This document shows positions 24,074 through 34,045 of a stretch of DNA of 64,000 nt, piece after piece. The stretch covers positions 8,084,569-8,148,568 of the forward strand of contig NC_092249.1 in assembly GCF_036320965.1 (NCBI RefSeq). Reading direction: 5' to 3'. The notes beneath the pieces are model-generated. The model was not told the DNA's origin and did not search any database. It was given only the letters and a program-made list of their open reading frames with translations. Source of the DNA: Panulirus ornatus. Taxonomy: Eukaryota > Arthropoda > Malacostraca > Decapoda > Palinuridae. Every line of letters begins with the position of its first letter. Position 1 is the first letter of the stretch. The position numbers and the translations under genes were made by a program.

Positions 24074-24345
24074 GCCTCCGTGGTGTGGTGGACAGCGATT
24101 ACAACTATGAGTAAGCATGGGCCCTTCAGGGGTTAGGACCCGCATGGATTCGAATCTTGGGCCTGGCATTCGGCCTACACCCAACCAGCCAACGGGGATG
24201 GTTGATAGATGGGTATCTGGCTTAGGCTGGTGTGTGTGTGTGTGTTCACATTAGAGTAAAGACAAATTAATCATACGCAATGCTAAGAGACGGGGCAACA
24301 CCAGTGTAAAACTTTCTCCCCGTAACACACATTGCAATCACGTAA
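24074..24345 (+). mobile_element. SINE-D, most complete copy
   Basis: GGCCTCCGTGGTGTGGTGGA (A-box region), CATGGATTCGAATCTTGG (B box), CCAACCAGCCAACGGGGATG, GGTATCTGGCTTAGGCTGG, a short internal (GT)n (about 24230-24245), then the module CATTAGAGTAAAGAC, AGAGACGGGGCAACACCAGT and CCCCGTAACACACATTG. This copy joins the tRNA-like head, body, GT tract and 3' module found separately elsewhere, defining a ~270-bp unit. Confidence 0.8.
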
Positions 24346-24500
24346 TAATATAGATGTAATGCACCTTTACCAGTTTATATTCGGATACAAACCGGTTTTG
24401 GCCATTTCAAACCCCGAGTGTAAACTGCCTTAGGCAAGGTACCAGCCAGGTGGCCAGTATGGCCAAAATACAATCCCTTTGGCTGCATCAAAATGCATAA
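24346..24500. other. unique spacer
   Basis: Nothing recognised between SINE-D and the next TA/SINE-C cluster. Confidence 0.35.
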
Positions 24501-24502
24501 AG

Positions 24503-24528
<26 letters not shown>

Positions 24529-24533
<5 letters not shown>

Positions 24534-24765
24534 GGGGATAGGGGATTAAGAATACTTCCCACGTATTCCCTGCGTGTCGTAGAAGGCGACTAAAAGGGGA
24601 GGGAGCGGGGGGCTGGAAATCCTCCCCTCTCGTTTTTTTTTTTTAATTTTCCAAAAGAAGGAACAGAGGGGGCCAGGTGAGGATATTCCAAAAAAGGCCC
24701 AGTCCTCTGTTCTTAACGCTACCTCGCTAACGCGGGAAATGGCGAATAGTTTGAAAAAAAAAAAA

Positions 24766-24766
<1 letters not shown>
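24529..24766 (+). mobile_element. SINE-C copy
   Basis: CCCTGGGGATAGGGG start, GCGTGTCGTAGAAGGCGACT, GGAGCGGGGGGCTGGAAATC, a T-tract, AATTTTCCAAAAGAAGGAAC, then the terminal CGCTACCTCGCTAACGCGGG and AAATGGCGAATAGTTTG plus an A-tract. TA arrays bound both ends (24502-24528 and 24767-24828). Confidence 0.92.

Positions 24767-24828
<62 letters not shown>
24767..24828. repeat. (TA)n microsatellite between SINE-C copies
   Basis: About 60 bp of TA with one TACA interruption. Confidence 0.97.
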
Positions 24829-24832
<4 letters not shown>

Positions 24833-25053
24833 GGGGATAGGGGAGAATGAATACTTCCCACATATTCCCTGCGTGTCGTAGAAGGCGACTAAAAGGGAAG
24901 GGAGAGGGGGGCTGGAAATCCTCCCCTCTCGTTTTTTTTTTAATTTTCCAAAAGAAGGAACAGAGAAGGGGGCCAGGTGAGGATATTCCCTCAAAGGCCC
25001 AGTCCTCTGTTCTTAACGCTACCTCGCTAATGCGGGAAATGGCGTATAGTATG

Positions 25054-25056
<3 letters not shown>
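24829..25056 (+). mobile_element. SINE-C copy
   Basis: Nearly identical in order and sequence to the copy 300 bp upstream, with small differences such as CACATATTCCC and GAGAAGGGGGCC. It ends GGCGTATAGTATGAAA before a TA array. The pair is in the same orientation. Confidence 0.92.

Positions 25057-25107
<51 letters not shown>
25057..25107. repeat. (TA)n microsatellite
   Basis: About 51 bp TA at the 3' end of SINE-C. Confidence 0.97.
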
Positions 25108-25110
<3 letters not shown>

Positions 25111-25294
25111 ATGTTCACATGTAAATCAGTCAAAAATCTTACCGTTGTGTGACCGGGATTCCAACCCAGGCCACTGGTAGCAGTGGACGGCCAGTGTACC
25201 AGTGGACCATGAATACGACAGAACCGGCCAATGTGGACCTGCTAGAGGCAACGCCAGTGTGCCGCCCCTGGGTCGATTGTGCCGTCCTCAAGAT

Positions 25295-25670
25295 CAAGGA
25301 GTGGGCGGCCTGTCACGCCCTACAGTCCCACAGGGAATGGGCGGCCTGTCACGCCCTACAGTCCCACAGGGAGTGGGCGGCCTGTCACGCCCTACAGTCC
25401 CACAGGGAATGGGCGGCCTGTCACGCCCTACAGTCCCACAGGGAATGGGCGGCCTGTCACACCCTACAGTCCCACAGGGAGTGGGCGGCCTGACACGCCC
25501 TACAGTCCCACAGGGAGTGGGCGGCCTGTCACGCCCTACAGTCCCACAGGGAGTGGGCGGCCTGTCACGCCCTGCAGACCCACAGGGAGTGGGTGGCCTG
25601 TCACACCCTGCAGACCCACAGGGAGTGGATGGCCTGTCACACCCTGCAGACCCACAGGGAGTGGGTAGGA
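25295..25670. repeat. 36-bp G+C-rich minisatellite
   Basis: About ten units of GTGGGCGGCCTGTCACGCCC plus TACAGTCCCACAGGGA. The last three units change to CTGCAGACC and GTGGGTGG/GTGGATGG. The 12-codon period keeps three plus-strand frames open; I see no start context or homology suggesting translation. Confidence 0.93.
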
Positions 25671-25750
25671 TACTGGAGCTGAAGACAATGTATCCCAGGA
25701 GACGCTGTCCTCGGTGGCCTGGGTTCGACTCTCGGGCACAAGATGGTAAT

Positions 25751-25752
<2 letters not shown>

Positions 25753-25819
<67 letters not shown>
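25753..25819. repeat. (TA)n microsatellite
   Basis: About 65 bp TA preceding SINE-C. Confidence 0.97.
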
Positions 25820-25820
<1 letters not shown>

Positions 25821-26054
25821 CCCTGGGGATAGGGGAGCAAGAATACTTCCCACGTATTCCCTGCGTGTCGTAGAAGGCGACTAAAAGGGGAGGGAGCGGG
25901 GGGCTGGAAATCCTCCCCTCTCGTTTTTTTTTTAATTTTCCAAAAGAAGGAACAGAGAATTGGGCCAGGTGAGGGTAGTCCCTCAAAGGCTCAGTCCTCT
26001 ATTCTTAACGCTACCTCGCTAATGCGGGAAATGGCGAATAGTTTGAAAGAAAAA

Positions 26055-26056
<2 letters not shown>
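25820..26056 (+). mobile_element. SINE-C copy
   Basis: Same structure as the copies at 24529 and 24829, ending GGCGAATAGTTTGAAAGAAA. TA arrays on both sides (the right one at 26057-26118). Confidence 0.92.

Positions 26057-26118
<62 letters not shown>
26057..26118. repeat. (TA)n microsatellite
   Basis: About 62 bp TA following SINE-C. Confidence 0.97.
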
Positions 26119-26122
<4 letters not shown>

Positions 26123-26800
26123 AGTGTCTGCCTACTTTTTTGGTATTATTTTAACTGACTTATATCTAATGTTTATGCAACGTTGGCTCCGGAGGTCTTC
26201 TCACCCCACAGCTCGAGACGAATCCAGGCTTATGGGTTAGGGCCGTTGATCGACCGAGTTGCTGGAAGCCGCGACCTGCATGCAGACATACCCAACCACC
26301 ATAACCTGCCTTTGTCTAATACACACTTTACGTAAACATATCCAGGGCCTTATTGTACCCCGTTGTAATTCTTAACGACTCCAGGCATAGTGTGGAGGAG
26401 TCTTGTGTCTCTATTGATACAGTCATGGACTTATCGCATCTCTTGAGTTTAAGTGTCATATGCTACAGCCTCCAGTGACTCTTGTGTTTATAGGGAATTC
26501 AATTCTTTTTCTCTCTTCCCCTCTCCAGCCATTTTATTATTGCCCCCCCCTACTGTCAGCCAGATAAGATAACAATACGAATGCGTGCGACTATCTGTGA
26601 TTCAGTACAACGAAATGGGAGATTCCTCCGGTTTCTATATACGAAACTCACATAACGAAGTTTGTGTCAAGTACGGCCTTCCAAGTTATAACGAAGGACG
26701 GACCGGAATTTTGATGGTATGTCGCAGTTTTTTTCGTAGATGGAAGACAAAAGAACGAAGAACTGAATAACATAAACAAAAAGAATTAAAACAGACAAAT
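26119..26800. other. unique sequence, nothing recognised
   Basis: Short open frames only. Confidence 0.35.
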
Positions 26801-26843
26801 ACATACATACATACATACATACATACGTCCACACACACGCACA

Positions 26844-27036
<193 letters not shown>

Positions 27037-27213
27037 GTATATATATGTGTACATTGAGATGTATAGGTATGTATATTTGCGTGTATGGACGTGCATGTAT
27101 ATACATGTGTATGTGGGTGGGTTGGGCCATTCTTTCGTTTGTTTCCTTGCGCTACCTCGCTAACGCGGGAGACAGCGACAAAGCAAAATAAATATGAAAT
27201 AAAAATATATATG

Positions 27214-27216
<3 letters not shown>
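27037..27216 (+). mobile_element. LINE-A 3'-end fragment
   Basis: Carries 3'UTR sequence (ACATTGAGATGTATAGGTAT, GGGTGGGTTGGGCCATTC) and an intact terminal hairpin CTCGC-TAAC-GCGGG followed by AGACAGCGACAAAGCAAAAT, then AAATATG and TA. A severely 5'-truncated insertion inside TA-rich DNA. Confidence 0.9.

Positions 27217-27281
<65 letters not shown>
27217..27281. repeat. (TA)n microsatellite
   Basis: About 65 bp TA after a LINE-A 3' tail. Confidence 0.97.
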
Positions 27282-27282
<1 letters not shown>

Positions 27283-27589
27283 ATAAATAGAACATACCGA
27301 GTTCAGAGTAATATGTAATTATTATTATTATTATATATGTATTATATGTAATTATCACAATGTAATTATTCGAGGTGCATACAAGAATATTTCGGAGTTA
27401 GCAATGATAACCTTTATTAAATAGATAATTGTACATATAATGTTTACGTTAGTCAAACATTAATCTTAATGTTTACGTTAAGACGTGATTCAGTATCTGA
27501 ATCGGGCAACTACCAACGCGGTCGTTTGGGTAGTTGAGAGAGACAGACCTGGCAGTTTCGAACGTGTTTATAGTCAGGGTAGAAAGCTG

Positions 27590-27628
27590 ATTGGCCTACA
27601 AGGGTCGTGTGAGGTAGTTGGTGATTGG
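27590..27628 (+). promoter_or_regulatory. two inverted CCAAT motifs
   Basis: ATTGG at 27590-27594 (context CTGATTGGCC) and at 27624-27628 (context GTGATTGGCC) lie 34 bp apart, about 90 and 55 bp before the ATG at 27682. The flanks match too, which fits paired NF-Y-type sites. No TATA box is visible. Whether this is a promoter depends on the downstream exon being real. Confidence 0.25.
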
Positions 27629-27681
27629 CCCAAAGCGGAACACGGGAATCGGTTTTGAGGTGAGGAGGTTTCGTCACACAG

Positions 27682-27885
27682 ATGACTCCAAGTCACTCTA
27701 ATCGTAAGTTCATCCTTGTCAGGTTGTGCGTCGCGTCCTTCATCTATCTCGAAGCTGTGATTTTCTTCTGGCGAGCGATCGCGTCAGCGAACAGGCACAC
27801 GAGTGTGGGAAGTGCTGTCAACGCTCGCGAGGAAGACGTATTAGACGAGTTGATCTTCAGGGGACATCGACCACCTCCAGAAACT
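27682..27885 (+). CDS. candidate first coding exon, type II membrane protein
   Basis: An ATG with an in-frame TGA about 20 bases upstream opens a 68-codon frame ending exactly at a strong splice donor (GTGAGT at 27886), phase 0. The peptide has a short basic N-terminus (MTPSHSNRK), a hydrophobic segment of about 20 residues (FILVRLCVASFIYLEAVIFF) and a polar, acidic stem (AREEDVLDE, then GHRPPPET). This layout matches the anchor region of Golgi type II enzymes such as glycosyltransferases or sulfotransferases, but no catalytic domain is present in the window, so the enzyme class is only a guess. Third codon positions look G/C-rich compared with the surroundings. CACACAG directly before the ATG could also be a splice acceptor. 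The frame continues past the donor to 28020, which I take to be intronic read-through. It may still be a chance frame. Confidence 0.35.
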
Positions 27886-28782
27886 GTGAGTTTTACAGTA
27901 TTTCACCCGTTAATTAGTATGTGTATGATTATTAGAAGTTGTTTGAGTGACTCAATTTGTGGCAGTCGAGTAGTAAGGTTGAATCGAATGGGTCAAGATA
28001 TTAGACCACATATGTGTTGGTGATTTCTCTCGCCACGCAATACAGGCACGTGATTTCAAACGGTAAGTGAAGACTGTCTTTATGTGTGATTTTCACGTCG
28101 GCCGCAGTTCATGATGCGGCAATGCGTGGTATGGCATCGGTAGACACAGGCAGGAAAAGGTGGTGGAGGAAGGGTCAGGCTGGAGTTTGAGGGAGAAGCA
28201 GCGACACATTTTTCACAAGGGGGATCTGTTGTGTCTTTACAAGTTCGTCTGTCACTGGATGAAATGGGAGTGTTGGCGACGTGGCGAGGGAGGTGGGGAG
28301 AAAAGAAGATAATTTTGTTTGGGATTGGCTTTGAAATGGGTCTGGTTGCCCTTGTTTGTACTTATTTGAATAACTACAACATAGAGCTGTTTATTGAATC
28401 TAATCAGCCATTCGGCTTGTTACATACAGTTGAGATATTACATCACTTAGGGTCGCTGTTTAATGGTTGTTACGCTATGAATTTCGACTATTTAAACGAT
28501 CTTTTGCACCGTTAGTCATTTAAAGCCTTGTTTCCTCTATGTTCGTGATTTTTAGTTTTGAAGTGTCTATTATAGATCCTAACTTTAAAGAACTTGGGAC
28601 AGTCTACTGGTTTTATAAAAGAAACTCTTCATATCGTCTTTATTAATTTCGTATCGTTAAGCCACTTCGTGTTAATCAAGTTCTAAGAACGTGTTTTCCA
28701 GCATCCTGGATCATCTTAACCAGTAATACAGTGGAGCAAGACACACGCAGGCGTCGTAGCATTAGGTGGCTAGGAACCTCAT
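27886..28782. other. unique sequence, possible intron
   Basis: A 94-codon frame (28231-28515) has no recognisable domain. GAATCTAATCAGCCATTCGG near 28394 resembles GAATCTAGGCCGCCATTCGG near 34190, so a weakly conserved dispersed repeat may be present. Confidence 0.35.
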
Positions 28783-30000
28783 GGCCAGGTTCTAGATAGG
28801 AGGGTGCTAGATGATATTTCTAGATGGTAAAGAGTCTCTAGATAGCATGGTGCTAGATGAGGTGGTCTAGATAGCGTGGTGCTAGATGATGTGGTCTAGA
28901 TAGCATGGTGCTAGATGATGTGGTCTAGATAGCGTGGTGCTAGATGAGGTGGTCTAGATAGCGTGGTGCTAGATGAGGTGGTCTAGATAGCGTGGTGCTA
29001 GATAAGGTGGTTTAGATAGCATGGCGCTAGATGAGGTGGTTTAGATAGCATGGTGCTAGATGAGGTGGTTTAGATAGCATGGTGCTAGATGAGGTGGTTT
29101 AGATAGCGTGGTGCTAGATGAGGTTTTCTAGATAGCGTAGTGCTAGATGAGGTGGTTTAGATAGCGTGGTGCTAGATGAGATGGTCTAGATAGCATGGTG
29201 CTAGACGAGGTGGTCTAGATAGCGTGGTGCTAGATGAAGTGGTCTAGATAGCGTGGTGCTGGATGAGGTGGTTTAGATAGCGTGGTGTTAGATGAGATGG
29301 TCTAGATAGCATGGTGCTAGATGAGGTGGTCTAGATAGCATGGTGCTAGATGAGGTGGTCTAGATAGCGTGGTGCTAGATGAGATGGTCTAGATAGCATG
29401 GTGCTAGATGAGGTGGTCTAGATAACATGGTGCTAGATGAGGTGGTCTAGATAACATGGTGCTAGATGAGGTGGTCTAGATATCGTGGTGCTAGATGAGG
29501 TGGTCTAGATAGCGTGGTGCTAGATGAGGTGGTTTAGATAGCATGGTGCTAGATGAGGTGGTCTAGATAGCATGGTGCTAGATGAGGTGGTTTAGATAGC
29601 GTGGTGCTGGATGAGGTGGTTTAGATAGCGTGGTGCTAGATGAGGTGGTCTAGATAGCATGGTGCTAGATGAGGTGGTTTAGATAGCGTGGTGCTAGATG
29701 AGGTGGTCTAGATAGCGTGGTGCTAGATGAGGTGGTCTAGATAGCATGGTGCTAGATGAGGTGGTCTAGATAGCATGGTGCTAGATGAGGTGGTCTAGAT
29801 AGCGTGGTGCTAGATGAGGTGGTTTAGATAGCGTGGTGCTAGATGAGGTGGTTTAGATAGCGTGGTGCTAGATGAGGTGGTCTAGATAGCATGGTGCTAG
29901 ATGAGGTGGTCTAGATAGCATGGTGCTAGACGAGACGGTCTAGATAGCATGGTGCTAGATGAGGTGGTCTAGATAGCGTGGTGCTAGATGAAGTGGTCGA
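28783..30000. repeat. 29-bp minisatellite, ~42 copies
   Basis: Units read TAGATAGCGTGGTGCTAGAT followed by GAGGTGGTC. Recurrent alternatives are GCG/GCA, GGTC/GGTT and GAGG/GAGA/GATG. TCTAGA and GCTAGAT elements give each unit short self-complementarity. The variants are shuffled along the array rather than ordered. Confidence 0.96.
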
Positions 30001-30217
30001 GTTGAGTGACATGCTACTAATTGTTGGCTGGGTGTTAATATTGACCACCCTAACTGAATATTTACATTAGAGTGCTTACCTGTTGCCAGAGGGCAGTGTT
30101 AGAGCGTAGCGCTCACCGCAGGAATAAGTAAGGTTGCGCAAAACGGGTCGTGTGAGTTAGGTGTTGGCAAGTGTCACGGGTGTAGTGGAGGGATTGTGTG
30201 TTTGTCGACTGAGTGCA

Positions 30218-30220
<3 letters not shown>
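30001..30220. other. unique spacer
   Basis: Nothing recognised. Confidence 0.35.

Positions 30221-30282
<62 letters not shown>
30221..30282. repeat. (GA)n microsatellite
   Basis: About 62 bp of GA. Confidence 0.97.
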
Positions 30283-30286
<4 letters not shown>

Positions 30287-30678
30287 GATTGTTTTATACG
30301 ACAGAAGTTCCATTCCGTGAAAGGAAACTCGACAGCGACTGAAGTGCTGGCTCAATGTGCCCCCGTCGCCAACACCTCCAGATAACCAAATGTGGGTTAG
30401 TATTAGCAATACTGTATGTACACACCACCTTGGCCGGTGGCTGCTCGGGAAAGAGAGAGAGAAAGAGAGACTAGGCTATACATCTCTCCTTTACCTCTCC
30501 TGGTCACCGCGCTAGACGTGTCGCGTTTCTCGAACCCCAACAGTTTTCATCTGAATCCTATTCCGCTCCTGTCGACGTCATGTTATCCTATGATATTGTG
30601 GGGGGGAGGCGAATCGCCGGCTGTCGACCCCTAGTCCAGACCAGACCAGACCAGACCTGCCCTGACCCGACGTGAGAG

Positions 30679-30679
<1 letters not shown>
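30283..30679. other. unique sequence
   Basis: No gene recognised. A short CCAGA repeat lies near 30636-30656. Confidence 0.35.

Positions 30680-30766
<87 letters not shown>
30680..30766. repeat. (CT)n microsatellite
   Basis: About 87 bp of CT. Confidence 0.97.
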
Positions 30767-30768
<2 letters not shown>

Positions 30769-31351
30769 TCCTTTATACCCTAAGAATCCCATTTTCGTTC
30801 CTTTGTGAATGCGATTCAAGTCTGCGATTAAAGGGATGGGATCAGTAGTGAGTTGAATTGTTATCCATCTTTCATGAGTCGACATTCGTGGGTCACACTC
30901 AGCAGTTTCACGACATGCCAGTAATCTGAAGAAATTATGAGGTGGTTTCTTTGTCGTATATCTTTTTTAAGTCATAGCGTTCCTCACGACTTCCCTCTTT
31001 GCATGGAGTTCCTCAGCTCTCACTTTCTGCCGAGGTCTGATCCTCGCTTCGTCCATTTCAACGCATCTTTTACTCCAAATCCCTTTTGCCTTTTCACTCG
31101 CCCGTCTCACTTTTCAGTCTCCCATTTTCCTCGAACCACCCCTTATCCTCCCCCCTCTCCCCTCCTCCCTTCCCCCCCTCCTTTCTCTTCGCTTCGCCCG
31201 CCCCCCTTCCATTTTCTCTTTTCTTTTTTCTGGCACCTTGGGTAAGATTGCCCGAAGCTATTATTAGATTTCTCAATTTACCACAGACTTGAAGAAAAAG
31301 AAGAAAAGGTTATGAAATAGAATTGGTAGCATTGGCTCCCTTTGTATTTCT

Positions 31352-31352
<1 letters not shown>
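30767..31352. other. unique sequence, pyrimidine-rich
   Basis: Strongly CT-rich on the plus strand around 31090-31235. The overlapping open frames there reflect composition, not coding. Confidence 0.4.

Positions 31353-31425
<73 letters not shown>
31353..31425. repeat. (GA)n microsatellite
   Basis: About 73 bp of GA. Confidence 0.97.
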
Positions 31426-31430
<5 letters not shown>

Positions 31431-31865
31431 CCAGGCGGGCGCCCCATCCCCCGCCCCCCATCTTTTAGAGTTACGATATTTTTTTCCCCAGTACACACAC
31501 GGTCACCCCTACCAAACTTCGCCTCCTTGAACAGAGAGAAAAAAAAAAAAAATTAGGGCGCAAGGCAACAAATCTTTGATGAGTCGTCCTTGTTCTTGTG
31601 GTGGACTGGCTGGGCCTTGTTAAGAGCCACCGAGCCCTTGCCTCTCGTAACTGAACGAAGGGAAAAGGAAAATATTCCCAAGTAATCACGATATTTAGGG
31701 ATGGAAAAATATAAGGACTGAGGAGGGAAACCAAAGACGTAGTCTTTCTAATTAGTGAATTTTGTCGTATTTTTTTTCCCCTCGTCTGACGTTTAATTAC
31801 TCAGTTGTTACTTATGTTTACTTGTGTACACGATGAAATATGGTTATGTCGGCTGCAGTCTACCA
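31426..31865. other. unique sequence, nothing recognised
   Basis: No coding or repeat signal identified. Confidence 0.35.
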
Positions 31866-31867
31866 TA

Positions 31868-32130
31868 CTCCTTCGTTCGCTCAGTTCTGACACGTGAATC
31901 CTCTTTGTTAACCTCTCGTTCGCTCAGTTCTGACACGTGAATCCTCTTTGTTAACCTCTCGTTCGCTCAGTTCTGACACGTGAATCCTCTTTGTTAACCT
32001 CTCGTTCGTTCAGTTCTGACACGTGAATCCTCTTTGTTAACCTCTCGTTCGCTCAGTTCTGACACGTGAATCCTCTTTGTTAACCTCTCGTTCGCTCAGT
32101 TCTGACACGTGAATCCTCTTTGTCAACCTC
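31868..32130. repeat. 43-bp minisatellite, ~6 copies
   Basis: Units contain CGTTCGCTCAGTTCTGACAC and GTGAATCCTCTTTGTTAACC. They are almost identical (one CGTTCGTT variant), so the array is recent. Confidence 0.96.
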
Positions 32131-32204
32131 TTCTCGCTCACTTCTCCATGTATCCAAACTGTTTCTGCACTTTAGGGATATGTAAACGCTAGTATTCTGA
32201 GGAG

Positions 32205-32345
32205 GTGACCTTCATGGTGTAGAGATTAGCCTTGCTGACCGTGACGCATTCAAGGGCCTCCAAGGGTCGATCCTCGTTGTGACAGTCGGTCTACAGTCAA
32301 CCAACTGTTCATCCTCCTCTATAGGATGGTCGATAAAATGGGTAG
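32205..32345 (+). mobile_element. SINE-D copy, 3'-truncated
   Basis: CATGGTGTAGAGATTAGCCT (A-box region), CTTGCTGACCGTGACGCATT, AAGGGTCGATCCTCG (weak B box), GTCGGTCTACAGTCAACCAA, TGTTCATCCTCC and GGTCGATAAAATGGGTA. It lacks the GGCTTAGGCTGG end. Confidence 0.8.
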
Positions 32346-33685
32346 CCATTTCCTGAGTGTATTCTTAACGGGAGTCTTACTTGGAGTGTTTGATGTTCTG
32401 ATGATGACACATTTCTCACAGTCGAGGAAGCAGTTGCATCTAACTCCCCCTCAGTGTGAAAGGCACTTTTCCAAAATCTTTCGTCCTTTAGTTACTTTCT
32501 TCCATGGCATGTTCACTATTCTGTCTTCTTTCTTTATCATTTTTCTCCTTTTTGCTTTCCAGCATTTCTTCTTGCTCCTCGCTCGTTCCAGCTTGTGTCA
32601 GCCTTTTAGTGTCGGGGGAGACAAATGTTGGCTGTCGGGTCTTAATAGTCCTTTGGAGTGGAGGTGGTGGGTGTCTTTTCCTCGTCTGTAGGATTTCCTG
32701 CCTCGGGACTTGTATATCATCCCTGGGTCATCCGTCACCACTCCCCTGGCAGGCAGGACGTGTCTACAGCGACAGAAGGTTCCTCCTGAACTCCTCATAG
32801 GTCTTTGTACAAAGCCTTCCTCATATTTCCACATGGCGCATCTTCATCCTCAACACGTCTGTTGGCAAAAGGGTTCGGGGCAGATGGAGGCCTGCACGTG
32901 TGAAGGTTGGATTTCGTTTAATGTAGACTAGAACACAGAAATACCTCATGCATCACTCGTCCCCTCATAACTTATTGATATAGAAATGACACAGAAATTT
33001 CAAACAGTGTTTTCGTTTTTGAGAGGTTATCAGGAACGTTGACTTTGTACTAGAATTCTAGAAATTTTGATGAGCGAAGGATCTCCTCTACTCTATCACC
33101 ACAACATGATCTTTCGGGATTATACACTCCGTCCAGCACTTTGCTGTACACTAGATTGACTCACTTCATCAGATCATGCATCCGCTCGCTCCCACACACA
33201 CAACACTTTCCCTTCACCCGGATACACACGCCATAACTCCCCCACAGACTTAAAAAAAAGAAAGAGTCTCCTGTATGCACACAAAGCCCCTCTAACTCAG
33301 TCTCCCTCAGCCGTAGATAACCTCCCTCTCGCTCTCCACACTCCTCCACTACACGCTTTCATTCCCCACGCCTCTTCAAAGACCCTTAGTTACCTCCTAT
33401 CTCTTCTCCTACCTACACACTCCCACACGGTGTCCTAGAGCCATAAGCAAGGGCATTGTCTTCTCGGTGGCAATAACACGGGTAGCCACGTCTTCTTCCC
33501 ATTTTTTTTTTTCCTTTCAACGCTGACGATGCTGTTTCCTTCACCCAAGCTTCAAGGCGGACGTCGCTGCGTCGTTAGCTGTGCCATGATAATGATAGCC
33601 AGGGACATAGTGTCAATAACAGACGTCCCAATGACAACATCCACCTGTTTCCCCTCCGTAGACGAGCAATTGCTCCCGTTTTTTC
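32346..33685. other. unique sequence, nothing recognised
   Basis: Frames at 32326-32691 (starting inside the SINE-D tail) and 32504-32800 contain hydrophobic runs but no recognisable family or splice pattern. Confidence 0.35.
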
Positions 33686-33689
33686 TCCT

Positions 33690-33815
33690 GGGAAATGATC
33701 GTGGCTACGTGTTATATTTCTTTCTTGTATCTCTCCTGATGATGTGATTATTACACGAAAGTGCACTTGGGAGCTTATTGTGTTTCATTTAAACCCGTGA
33801 CTCGTAGGAATATAC
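33690..33815 (+). mobile_element. HH-family repeat, copy 4 (best core)
   Basis: CTCTC (33731-33735), CTGATGA (33736-33742), a 14-nt segment ending in TTACAC, GAAA (33757-33760), GTGCAC (33761-33766), TT, GGGAG (33769-33773). CUCUC pairs with GGGAG over 5 positions (one G-U). The 14-nt segment can form 3-5 pairs. GTGCAC is self-complementary, so two copies of the RNA could share a 6-bp stem III. The copy ends in ACTCGTAGGAATATAC. Confidence 0.6.
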
Positions 33816-33840
33816 TTGATCATGTGCTCGATTGTGATCC

Positions 33841-33845
<5 letters not shown>

Positions 33846-33874
<29 letters not shown>
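33846..33874. repeat. (TA)n microsatellite
   Basis: About 29 bp TA adjoining a LINE-A 3' end. Confidence 0.97.
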
Positions 33875-33877
<3 letters not shown>

Positions 33878-34045
33878 TATACTTTGTCGCTGTCTTCTGC
33901 GTTAGCGAGGTAGTGCAAGGAAACAGACGAAAGAATAGCCCGACTCCTACACATGTAGACATACAGACATATACATATATACACATGTACATATTCATAC
34001 TTGCTGCCTTCATCCATTCTCATCGCCACCCTGCCACACATGAAA
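33875..34045 (-). mobile_element. LINE-A 3'-end fragment
   Basis: Antisense terminal hairpin (GCGTTAGCGAGGTAG) with GACAAAGTATAATC tail at the left. It continues into the 3'UTR (TGCTGCCTTCATCCATTC, CGCCACCCTGCCACACATGA) and changes abruptly into an HH-family sequence after CATGAAAT. Confidence 0.85.

Noticed and set aside
28231..28515. 94-codon frame downstream of the candidate exon as exon 2
   Set aside because: No acceptor-donor pair in register and no recognisable domain; a short dispersed-repeat word lies inside it.
32326..32691. 121-codon hydrophobic frame as a membrane protein
   Set aside because: Its start lies inside the tail of a SINE-D copy, and there is no homologous family or splice evidence.
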